64,000 nucleotides of DNA from Seriola aureovittata. Lineage: Eukaryota; Chordata; Actinopteri; Carangiformes; Carangidae. The notes below the pieces were generated by a model, which saw only the letters and a list, made by a program, of their open reading frames with translations, searched no databases and was not told the DNA's origin. Shown here in pieces: positions 1 through 12,100 of the stretch. The stretch is taken from NCBI RefSeq assembly GCF_021018895.1, contig NC_079382.1, forward strand, positions 22,256,501-22,320,500, written 5' to 3'. How positions within the stretch are numbered: the first letter of the stretch is position 1; the number at the start of each line of letters is the position of its first letter. The translations under genes and the position numbers were made by a program.

Positions 1-485
1 AAAGACAAAATATGAGTTTCACATTATTTTCCAGAGGTTTGAGAGGTTAGGGCAGGAGAGAGTCTGCGCCTCTGGATTTTCTCTCAGCTTAAAGTAAAAG
101 AAAAAAAAAAGAAAAGTGCAGTAAAAACTCATTGGATCACAGGAGGAGAAGCCTCCTCTCCTCTACTTCCAGGAGAGTTTCTGACCTCCTGTGACCCCCC
201 CCCATTTAATGTCCCGCCAGGGGCCCCCGCTGCCTTTCCAGGGGTCACAGCATCGTAACGGCGTCGTATATATTCTACCGTGTGGAATGGTTTGACGTGT
301 TGGGGCCCGAGTTAAAGGCTGAAGCACGCTGAAGATAAAAACGCTGGGATGAGGAAGCCCTCTGCTCTAAACTGTCACATCTCAGCTGAAAAATTACAAA
401 TTAAAATCGCTTTAGAGGAGAGAGGAAAACCTCAACGAAAAGCTCCAAAGCCTGGATGTGAGTGAGTGTGAATGAGTGAGTGTGA

Positions 486-528
<43 letters not shown>

Positions 529-2761
529 CCTCTGGATGAGAGTTTCTGGGTAGTTTTGGTTATAATAGACCCGTTTGGAAACAGAAGCAGGAGCCCGCGG
601 CCCTTGAATTGATTCACCAGGTTGGTGGTTCCTCAGTTTTTGACGTCCTGTCACACCTCCCAGTCAAGCCTTGACCCCGAGTCTTGGCTTCACGACAATA
701 TTTTACTGTGATATTCTTCACTGGCTCACTAACAGATGAACTGGTTGGTGGTCTAGAAAAAAAAAAAAGTCATCTTTAAACTCTAGCTAGATTATCTGAG
801 GTATGATGTGTTTGTTTTTTTGTTTCTCTTAGTAATTTGACCCTAATTTGTGTGTTTCTGTAGAACTTCACGAGAATCTGTGCAGCTGCAAAATTTAATA
901 AAATGAGCTCAAACTCCGGAGCTCAGATTACCCGCTGCAGACGTGATGATAACGCTCCTCCAGCATGAAAAGATTAAGAATTAGACGCACAGTTTCCACC
1001 TGTTTGTGACAGGAAGAGCTTAGATTTCAGTTTAGGAAACAAGCAGTATTTGGTTTAAGATCTGCCATTATAAACCTGTAAAGGAGTCTATTAATGAAGC
1101 CCATTCACCCCATAAATCAATCATCATAATGTGCGGGTGACAGGTTAATAATACACTAACGTCTTTTAATAGAAAGTGTCAGAATCAATGATTCAGCCCG
1201 TGTTATTGCTTGGTATTACTCACCCCTACTCTCGAGTAAAAACATTGTCATCATGAGTTGTGAACTGAACCTGCATTAGTTGTTTTAACTTGTTTAATTA
1301 CAGGACTTTGACTTATTATTATTATTATATCATATTTAAAGCTCTTAACAAGATTAGCATGTCTAATTTTAGTGAGTCTAGCCAGTAAAGCAGATTTAAA
1401 TAATGGTGCATCATAGCAAGCTAGATTTTCAGGTAGGCTGCGTTATATTTGGAGTTTTCCACCCCAACCTGAAGAATATCATTTTAAAATATTTTTTTTA
1501 GGAACAATCTCTGGTCCCTTGTGTACATGGAAACTTTTTGTCCGTTGCTCCAAGTTGTTAAAAACAACTTTTCATGTACACGTGCATGATCCTCCATGTC
1601 AGTGATGAAGATTCGACACTTAAATCTGTGCGCACTTTTACCCTGTTTGTTGGTTAACCAGCACCAGAGCCAGCGGTTCTTAAATTATAGTCCTGAAAGG
1701 ATTCCCAGAGTTTTCACTGGATGTTGGACAAAAGTAAAGGAAGATTTAAGTGATTAAATCTAAAAGTCCTATCAGGAGCTGAGATAATTTAAAAACCCCT
1801 GGTGCAAATGTTTGGGTAGTGTAAGCAGGAAAAAGACGTACACATGTCTTAACCGACATCGTGTATTCTTTTATGAGGTTTGCAATGGAGACGATGACAG
1901 CGATCAATCAGCTCTTTATCCATTGTATAATCAATACCGGAGAGTTTTATCACATCTGTGTGTTTTTTTTTGTTGTTTGTCAATTCAACATCATGAGTTG
2001 GATTGAGGTCATGGACAGTCTACTGGATGTCAGCCGGTCCATGTTGTAGTTTGTTGACAGGTTGGGAAACTTCTTTTTTTTTTTTTTAAGTGGCTGGTGA
2101 TTTTCCAAAATTTCATTCTCCCCCGATTGTCCAGATGTTCAATTTTGAAATTTCCATGTTGAAATTCGGTCTTAAATTCACTTATCCAATTTCAGCAATT
2201 TGATTTTTTGACTTGACTTGAAAAAATGAATTTCATTTTTATAAAATACTTTTTTTTATAAAAGACACCTGAGCTCCCTGTCTGACTTGGAGTGTAGACA
2301 GAAGGTATTCACTAGTGATTACAACTAAATACCAATTACAATTAGGTATTAGGTGCTCATTGATTTCAAATCGGCCTGTTTTAACCTTCCACAGACCTGG
2401 TCACAGCCAAAATTAATTTTTGATCTTCCCGCCTTGTTTGTTTTATTTCTTAAATGTTCTAAACTTAGGGAGTGTGTTGTTGTTTTGTTGTTTTGTTGTG
2501 TTTGTTGTCTCACTGTGTTGTTGCTTGAGTTGTTGACTGTGGCCACTGGCCAAACAAGCTCAAACAAAAGTCATTTTTCCAAAATGGCTTCCCTCACATC
2601 TGTAGTTTGGGATTGTCTCGTGTTGTTTGCTCCAACAGTGAACTTGTCTTACTTCACCCTGGAAGTGTTGACTGTTGGGAAAATCCTGTCATATTCAACA
2701 TTACAATACATTCACGTGCTAAAGCTGCGGGATTAACTGTGTTGATGCTTTCTCTTCACAG
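1..2761 (+). other. Upstream intron or 5' region, no coding exon recognised
   Basis: AT-rich sequence before the FN3-1 exon. The frame at 2762 needs an upstream exon ending in phase 1, presumably the signal-peptide exon, but I found no convincing ATG with a hydrophobic stretch and donor here. It contains a (TG)n tract near 489-527 and T/G-rich low-complexity sequence near 2460-2530. An open frame at 2353-2736 has no domain and is judged spurious. I cannot support a promoter. Confidence 0.6.
489..527. repeat. (TG)n microsatellite
   Basis: About 19 TG units, preceded by a degenerate TGAG-type repeat from about 460. It explains the His/Thr-repeat peptides predicted on the minus strand, which are not genes. 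Confidence 0.95.
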
Positions 2762-5700
2762 TCAACCCTCCATCAGATTTGAGGTTTAAGATTTTAAATG
2801 AGAACACAGTGCAAATGATCTGGAGCAGACCACAGTCAAGGATACAGGGCTACAGAATACAAGTGACCTCAGACACAGGTGGGTGCTCATTAAACCTGCG
2901 AGTTCTGTCCTGCAGAGCCCATAACATTACAGGTGTTGTAAACTCTCTAACACATCGCTGTGCCTGGCAAGACAAGACACTCCCCGCAATTATCTGAAGA
3001 TTTGTGCAGACACACGTTTGGCCCTGGCAGCTCTAATGATAAAAACTGACGGGGGAGAAAGAAAAAAACATTATGTTTGGATAACAGTAATTGTCAGCTG
3101 GGTGTGCTGCCAGTCAACAGCCAATGGAACATTAATTTAACAGCTGAGATGGTTTTTGAAAAAGATGTCACATCAGCTGCCTCCACATTTCACTCAAAAT
3201 AACTTTAACATCCAGGGTTTGCACTTAATTCCACTGAAGAGAAATCTAAATGCTACAGCATAATATTTTAGACAATAGTGTGCTGCCAACTTAACCAAGT
3301 CTTCATCTATGTAACTGCTTTATGTAACTGCTACATAACGGAACTAATTACTAACTAGCTACCTGACGGAACTAATATTAGCTTACAGTTACATTTAATA
3401 ATATAAATAATAATGACGGGTAAGCACTCTTAACAAAATGAACTGGCTCATTGACAGAATTTAAGTTAGCTTTCAGAACTAACGTTAGCTTGCATAGTTG
3501 CATTCATTAACTGCCAGGTGTAACGGTTGTGTACAGTTAGTTATCTGAACTAGTTAAGTGGCAGAACTTACGTTAGATTGCATAATAATGATAATTCATA
3601 TTAGCTTCTATACGTTCAGTAACTGTGAGGTGTAACTGTTACGTACAGGTAATTCACCAAACTAGCTAACTTGCTGAACTAACGTTAGCTTGCATGTTCA
3701 CATTCAGTAACTGTGAGGTGTAACTGTTACGTACAGTTAGTTGACCGAACTGGCTAACTAAATTAACTAACAGTAGTTTGCACTCATTAACTGCCCGATG
3801 TAACGCCCCGTACAGTTAGTTATCCGAGCTAGTTAAGCGACAGAACTAACGTTTACTTGTATACTTTCAGTCAGTAACCACTAGGTGTAACTATTACGTA
3901 GCTGTGCTAATTGCTAGCTAGCTCACCGACAGAACTTAAGTTAGCTTGCATGTTTATGTTCATTAACTACCAGGTGTAACGGTTGCGTACAGTTAGTTAT
4001 CTGAACTAGTTAAGCAACAAAACAAACGTTTGCTTGTATATTGTCAGTCAGTAACTGCTAGGTAAAGTTAGCATGCATATTTACATTCATTAACTGTGAG
4101 GTGTAACTGTTCAGTATAGTTAGCTCACGGTACTAGCTAGCTAAAAGAACTAACATTAGCATGCATATTTTCATTCATTAACTGCCAGGTGTAACAGGTG
4201 CGTACTAAACTAGTTAAGTGACAGAACTAACGTTTGCTTGCATATTTTCATTCAGTAACTGCTAGGTGTAACTGTTATGTATTATTAGTTAACTGAATTT
4301 ACATTGATTAATATTAGCTTACAAATGTAAATGTAGTAGCTGCTAGTTGTCACAGTGAAGTACCGTTAGCTAAACAAACTAGCTAACTGAGATAACTAAT
4401 GTGCCTTGCATATTTACATTTAGTAACTGCTACTTACAGTGAGTCAACTGGACTAGCCAAACAACAGAATTAACATTAGCTTACACATTTTAATTCAACA
4501 ACTGCAATCAGTTGTTACATACTGTTAGATAACAACTAGTTAATTGACCTAACTAACATTAGCTTGCATATTTACATTCATTAATGGCAAAGTGTAACAG
4601 TTAGGTACTCTTAGCTAAACCAACTAACTAACTGACAGAAAAAATTTGATATCCAAATTTAAATTTTTAAACTGCCAGGTGTAATCTCTATGCAGTTTAG
4701 GCTAACTGAACTAGCCAGCTGACAAAACTAACATTAGCTTGCTAGTAATTGACCTTTTTAGACTGAAGAGTAAAATAAGTCATATGGAACAACAACAAAT
4801 CTGACCTGACACTTAATTAAAATGCTTTTTAATAATGTCATAAAATGGGTGGACTTTAAATTTACATTTCACAAAAACCACAATATACCTCAAATTACAA
4901 AATGTATTGTCAATAACATTCCACTAAATGACCAAATAACATTGGTTAGATGTTAGATGTAAGATTAACTGGGTATTTCCCTGGCACTCTTGACCACATG
5001 AATATCACTAACTGAAACATACAAATTTCTCTATGTGGGGATATATACATGTCAAGAAATAGATCCAACATGTAACGCTCCCTACAACCACAAATCGTTG
5101 CTTTGATATTTTTGTTTGTTTGCTAATTAAACAAACATGGAACAGTGTGTTAGTAAGTGTATTTTTGAACTTTGGACTTTAGCTGCTTCCCTCTACTTCC
5201 AGCCTTTATGCTAAGCTAACCACCTCCTGATTCCATCTTAATACTTAAAGCACAAACAGATTTATATTGATTTTCCCGTCTAATTCCTGAAAAGAAAAGT
5301 ATTCCTTTAACGTTTAAGCAATTATTTAAAACCACAATGAAAACTTTTGGTAGACAAGAACCTGCCAACAAAACTACCTCAATCCCTTTATTTAACCGTT
5401 TATTTGTCACTTTAGGGTTTTTTTTAAAAGACAAGTCTTTGCCTATAAACCACAACGTAATTCCCTGTCTGTCAATTAAATTAATTAAAGTTACTTTAAA
5501 ACGAGAAAGAAAGTATTTTTAACTGTCACATTGAGTACAAGTGAAGGCACAAGGTGTTATTTAATGGGCTTTGTAAACATTAAATGGGTCTTTTCACATA
5601 AATAATCCTGTAAACTCACACAACAGGCATCGGAAATCTAATAAAGATTTCATGACTATTTGAAGCTGAAGCATTTTAATTATAGTCTTAATGGAAGATT

Positions 5701-6064
5701 TAAGAGTATTTAAGAGTTGGAATAATGTGTTTTGATTCATACTAATGCGGAAAGTTTTCATTAAATTGAATCACATTGTTGTGTGTTTACACGGCTCTTC
5801 CAGTCCTCAGGTCAATAGTAAGAATCAGGTTCGTTTTGAAGCCCTGTTTTGACTCTTGGAGAAATGAAGTAATGTAATAGTTTCCTAATGGCTTCCCTCT
5901 GACTTTGTGCATTCTTGTAGATGAACCAACAAAAGAATTTACTCTTCCTGCATCTGCAACTAAGACCTCCATCTCAGACCTGACTCCGAATGTGGATTAT
6001 TCCGTAACGATATCTGCATACGCCGGATCAGAGGAGAGTCTACCCATCACCGGCCAGATCACAC
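2762..6064 (+). CDS. col12a1: Exons for FN3-1 (window residues 1-87)
   Basis: Two exons, 2762-2878 and 5921-6064, encode the first fibronectin type III domain. It opens with (V)[16 protein letters not shown], close to the first residues of mature human collagen XII, so the missing upstream exon should carry the signal peptide and end in phase 1. The B-strand tryptophan (MIWSR), the C-strand tyrosine (GYRIQV) and the F-strand tyrosine (NVDYSVTI) of the fold are present. Both exons are phase 1-1. The 3.0 kb intron between them contains a degenerate minisatellite, and a (GT)n tract begins 17 bp after the second donor. In known collagen XII genes this domain starts the region removed from the short XIIB form. 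Confidence 0.9.
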
Positions 6065-6078
6065 GTGAGTCACTATCT

Positions 6079-6122
<44 letters not shown>

Positions 6123-9100
6123 TAGCACCAGACGTCTAACCAAATCTGGTAAAGTTTGTCTGCAGCTGGTGCGTTTTGGCAGGAAGTCACCATGATGATG
6201 ATCTACTTTAATCTAAAAACCAAACTCATTGCTAAGGGCCCTTTGCACTGAGTGGACAAAATAAGAGAAACATCTGTCAACATAGTATAGTCTAAATAAA
6301 ACAACATCTCCAAGAACAGTCTTAACGAAGAAATCTGTTTTCTGTATTTTGCTCACCCTCTGCACTTTTTCATTTTTATGATTTTGTTTTTACAAGTTCA
6401 GCTCAGGATGAGAATCTTTCAAATAAATGTAGTTTATTGAGAAAGCGATCACCGCAGAGTTCATAGTTAATATTCACCAGGAGATAAAAATTATGTGACA
6501 TTTTGTGAGACTAAAGATTATGATCTAAAATTTGGGATTTTGTCATTTCTTTGGAGACAACAGTCAACAAAACAGTTTTACCACAAACTCCACTGAAAAT
6601 CGGTGAAGCCAGTTTTTTAGCAGTGCAAAAATTTGAAAGCTGTAGACTGAAGAGGACAGTAACTCTGCATCAGGGAACCTACTAATTCCTGCTGTGAAGT
6701 GTTTCCTGCAGTCTGAAACTGTGTGGGGAAAAACCCCCATTGTTTTAGATTTGACCGGTAAAATTAAATCAAATTTTAAGAAAATAATAATCAGACTTCT
6801 TTTATATTTACCAAAAGGGACTATTGGGATTTTAAGACAACATGGATGAGAAGTCTTTAAAATGCTGGGAAAAAAAATTGAATCCATGGTAACTGGGTAA
6901 AGTCCATCTGCTGATGAAGATTATGTAAAAGCTCCAGAGAAATTTCTAAATGGTCCTAGTGGTGAGACTGTTTTCTCAGCTGCTGTTTCCAAGGTGTACC
7001 TCAGTATCTGAAGCAGCTGTGGACTTTTTGAATGACTTTTTTTTATCGAGACAAAATGAGATAGACACTTAGACAGTAAGTTGGGAAATTTATATTCCAC
7101 GATGCGGAAAATAACTCTTTGGCTTCATCACTGACGGCATAAATCAAAAGCAAAAATGAGACAAATGAAAACACATGAGCAACAAGACATCAACAATAGA
7201 ATTTTAAAAGGCGTTTTTTTTCAAAATATAAATCTTTTATAAAACATAGAAGTGGTTGGGATCTCTGCTCCCAAACCAGCAGGTCAGGACCTGCCGGGAG
7301 GTTTCAAGATAAAAAATGATGAGTCACAAGATAATTAAAGGTATGAGACGGTAAAACTGTTGCACACAGTTATGTTTACTTTTCTTGCTTTTTTTTTTAA
7401 ATTTTGATCTTTTTTTCTGAGAAATATTGGATGTAGAAGCAATGCATACAGTCCTCCAACTGCAGATACAATAAGGGAAGATAAGACAAGTGCAGTTTTA
7501 GCAGCTTAAAAGACACACAAGTTCTGTAAAAAGTTAAATTCTCATTTGACATTACATATGCATCACTGGATGAGTAGTGACCCAGATTTCCAGCAGCGGC
7601 TGAGGTCTTCACTAATGTCATGGCGGTAGTGACGGGGACGCCTTCTTGGCACCGCCACATACTCTGATGACACTCTGATGACACTGTTTCTGACAGATTC
7701 CCTGGAAATCTGTCAGAAACAATGACATCAACCTGTTAGTTTCGCCATTTGGGTTTTGTGTTGTTGGTTGTATCTATGAAGAGGAAATGCTGCTCAAGGA
7801 ACATTCAGATGATGCATGGAAACAGAAAGAGTTTTATTCCAATCTGAAAAGTCTGAATAATTACGTTAAATGAGTCTTTAGGGTTTTTAGGGTTAGGACA
7901 CTTTCAAACAGAACACATTATCTGAATTGTCTCTAACTTTTTTAATTATATGATTGTTTTCTTGTTTTTCAGTTGAGTCAGGTGGCAGACCATCCAAGAA
8001 GCCAGACCCTACAGATTCAGTCAGTAAGTCCTTTTGTTTGTTTATTTTAAATCTTAATTTGACGGGGTGTCTTACTTCCTTCCCGTTTAAATCGCTGCTG
8101 TACCTCCTCGACTTTCCCACTTTTTGTTCTCGAGTTTTCTCCTTGGCTGCTGGGCGGCGTCCATCGGCCTGAGCTCAGCAGCGAAGGGAGGCTCCAACCA
8201 CACAACACCCCATTGTATAGGAATAATCAAAATTAGGCCCCCATAAATCTCAGAAGTATTTGGTCATCGGTTTGGTCCCCTGCCGGCCAATTATGCCAAT
8301 GTGAAGGAAGCTGCACATGCTCGGTGGGAGGGGGGTCGTGGGCGTGGCAGGAGGCTGCTGTTGTAGCTCGGGGGGGAGCGAGCTGCGAGGAGCCCAGCCC
8401 TGAAGTGCTGAGAGAAGTGGAAACCATTACAGATGCTGATTTACAAGAGCGCTGCTGCTGCCGCCCTGGCCCCGTTCTGCAGATGATGACGAGCTTGTGC
8501 TGATTTTTCCTTCTTTTCATGAGAGGAAAAGTCACGAGGAAACTCCCAGAAAGCAGAGCAGAGATTCTTCTGCTTCTACCTATAACTGAACAGTTTCAAT
8601 CAATATCCAGTGCGACCGAACAGTTGTCTCAGGCTTCTTAAACAACCAAACAGGATAATGATCTTTAAACACACTGAGTTGATTTGAGTGATACCGAGGT
8701 TTGATCAAATAAAACATAAACACTGAGCATGTGCAGTACATTTCTAAGAATGTTGTAGCCTCGATTCTGCAAACCCATGACTAAATATATATATATATAT
8801 ATTTTTTTTTTCATTGTTAATTTCCTGCAATATCTGTTTTGTTTCTTCTTCTGTCTCTCCTTATTGTCTTCTCCATCACTTGCTTTCCCTCCTAAACTTT
8901 TTCCCAGAATGCTCTGTGAGCGCTGTCGCCGATGTGGTGTTTTTGGTGGATGGCTCCTGGAGCGTGGGCAGGCCGAACTTCAAATATATCCGCAACTTCA
9001 TCTCGGCGGTGGCCGGAGCCTTCCAGATCGGAGCGGACAAAACCCGCGTGGGGGTGTTTCAGTACAGCGACACCCCCAGACAAGAGTTTAACCTGAAGGA

Positions 9101-12100
9101 ACACATGACACGACCGGCGCTGCTGCGGGCCATCAGCACACTGCCGTACAAAGGAGGAAACACCATGACAGGTACGCTGTTTTTGTTTTTTTCTCATTAT
9201 TCTGTATCTAAGATCTAAGAATACTTCCTTTACTCTCCCTTTTCCTTCACATTTTCATATTCACATTACACTGATACATTTCACAAACCTCTTTAGAAGT
9301 GAAGAAACCATCAACAGCTCGGTCAGGTCGTGTTACTGCGTAGTGAATGTAATTAAGAGGTGATAAACCTACTCTGTGTGTGCAGACACCTTCTGGCTGT
9401 GCATTGTTAGAAACTTAATCCCAGTTGAGTAAAATCTGTCTGTCTCGTCGCTACAGGCGATGCCCTGAACTACATCCTGAAAAACGCTTTCACCGAGGCG
9501 GCCGGCGCCAGGATGGGTTTTCCCAAAGTGCTGGTGATCGTCACAGATGGCACATCTGAGGATCCAGTGGAGAGTTACGCCAAGCAGCTCAGGAGCACAG
9601 GGGTGGAGATCTTTGTCCTCGGTATGCAGCCAGAACAAGTTTATTACATTCCACATCTTACATTTTCCATCCGTATTTAATGCTTTTAACTGTTGTTCAC
9701 AACCAAAGCAACCTGTGATGACATAATAATGGAACAAGGTTAAATTCCTACATCATTAACATTACAAGCGAGTGATAGCAAGTTTTATGTATGTTTATGC
9801 TCTGGCTTCACTGTCAGACTTTCCACGGACTGAGGATGGAGAAAGTGGGCTGTTGCTATGGTGTTAAAGTGGGCTGGTGGTTAAAGAATAATAACAGCTC
9901 ATCTTTTACAGTCAGTGAAAACGGGTCGCTGATAGAAAAGTACTTTGCTAGACATAAAATATCCCCCCAGGTTCTGCAGGAGGAGCTGGTATCATGCACG
10001 AGTAGCACTGTAAATGTCTACTGCTCCTCAAAAAATAAACATAGCTTTGATCATTTTTCTGGAGCTTATCCAGGCTTTAAGAGGATTTTAATAGGATGAG
10101 GGTGGAAGGGTTTTCTCAAACCACACAACAGCTTGACTTCCTCTCAGCTAAAATTAATTTTTACACAAGTTGTGAAAAGTATCAACGTTCAGTGGAAGAA
10201 GTTTTCAGATCCTTTGTTTAAGAAAAAGTAGCAATATCACAAAGCAAATACACTTAATTATATCCAAACTATTACTTAGGTACAAGAGTATCATCTGACA
10301 AAACTTACTTTAAATGTAACGAACTATAACAAATGCAGAAGAACTCATTATGGTTATATGATATATAAAAAAAGTTTTAGCACTAAATCCGAAGAAATAA
10401 AGCTGAAGGAAGGAAACAAGGAAAGAAGGAAGTAAAGAGGGTAAGAAAAAAGAGAAAGAGAGCAATATAAGCAATACTTTTTTGATCTTATGTCATCCAC
10501 AAATCTCATGGAAAAATTTGAATATGCAAAATGACCAGTGTCTCTATCTGTCAGATAAATGTAGTCGTGTAAAAAGTGCAATATTTCCATCTGAAATGTT
10601 GTAGCAGAAAATTAAAAAAGTCTCAAAAAATGAGTAAAGTACCAACTGAGCGACCACCTCTGTGGATCAGGGAGTTCAGAGTAATACTTGCTTTGAAAAA
10701 AAAGGGGTTACAGTCTTTTTCTGTCAAGATGTTACAGAAGGAATACAGGATCGTAAAACCCGCCAGTCTGGAAATGGAACCCAGCCAGTTTCATATTTAC
10801 TGCCCGTGTTGTCGCACTTTCCAGCCAGAGTAGAATAAAGAAAGTGTTTGTTTTTTTGTTTTTGTTTTTACTCGTTGATTGATGATGAATCCAGTTGGAG
10901 AACTTTTAATGCGCTAATGTGGAAAACCAATGTTTCACTTTGCGTCTTTATTGACCTGGAGCAGCTACACCTGTTACCTCTGAAACGGTAATCCTCACAG
11001 GTGTCGCCTCCGAGCTCACGATGAGAAAACATCCACACATTTGGCAGGCACTGACAGCGTTTTCCACCTTTTCAAAAAGTGTAATTTCCTCTGAATTTAC
11101 CACAACTTTGATGTTTTTTATTTTTCTTGGTCCGTTTTTTTAAGGTGTCAAAGAGGCCGACGAACCTGAGATGAAGCTGATGGCCACCGCTCCTTACAGA
11201 AATCACATCTTTAATGTCGCCAACTTCGACTTGATCAAGAATGTGCAGAAAGAGTTCATTACTCAGGTGTGTGCTGGTGTTGACGATCAACTCAGCTCAC
11301 TCGTCAGCGGAGAGGAAGGTGAGACGTTCCTGCCATCCTCCTGTCACTTTGCACATGATGTTAAAGCAAAGTATATATAATAAGACTTAGATGAGAATAT
11401 CGATGACAACAGGGGGAAACAGTTAGCCTGACTCTGTCCAGAGATAACAGGCCTCCTCCTACCAACGCCCCCAAAGCTCACTAACCAAAGCTCACTGATT
11501 CACAAGTTATACCTCGTTTGTTTAATCTGTAAACATTTGGTCAGAGCCCGGCGCCGCTTCCCCCCCGAGTCTCATTGTTAGGCTAAGCTAACAGTCTTCT
11601 GCTTCCAGTTTCATATTGTGTGGTGTCAATCTTCACATCTTAAACTGATGTTTGTGTCCTCATGCACCCAAATGTTGTTTGTTTGTGCTGTTGCAAGATG
11701 ACGCCGCTCACCTTAATTACAATACAGTACAGCTCAGAAAATCTTGTACAGTATGTTATATTGCAAAAAGTAAGTTCTCAGAAATGTTTTTTCTTTTCAT
11801 TTATGTCTGATTCTGAATCTGATTTTTTGCAGTCATTGAGCCAGCCTCTAACCTCCAAGTCCTGGAGGTGTCCTCAAAGTCCTTACGGGTCGTGTGGGAC
11901 CCCTCCATCGGGGACATCTCCGGGTATAAGGTGCAGATGAATCCCATGATGGCTGGCAGCAAGCGGCAGGAGCTGTACGTGGGCCCGTCTCAGACCTCTG
12001 TGGTGGTCAGAGACCTTTCTCCGGACACCCAGTACCAGATCAGTCTGTTCGCTCTGAAGGGCCTGGCACCCAGCGAGCCCGTCATGGTCATGGAGAAGAC

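Noticed and set aside
412..654. Minus-strand peptides with long His-Thr repeats
   Set aside because: They are translations of the (TG)n microsatellite.
2353..2736. 127-codon plus-strand open frame just before FN3-1, with a hydrophobic stretch that could suggest a signal peptide
   Set aside because: Leu/Cys/Val-rich low-complexity translation from T/G-rich DNA. It is in a different context from the phase-1 junction needed at 2762, has no donor at a suitable place, and an antisense frame of similar quality overlaps it.
3310..4745. Repeated units with spacers, considered as a CRISPR-like array
   Set aside because: Units are degenerate and contiguous without unique spacers, and the host is a vertebrate.
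7685..7725. Inverted repeat around tctgacagattccctggaaatctgtcagaa, considered as a hairpin RNA gene
   Set aside because: The perfect stem is short (about 15 bp) with a small loop and no wider miRNA-precursor-like structure; it may be a chance palindrome or a repeat end.
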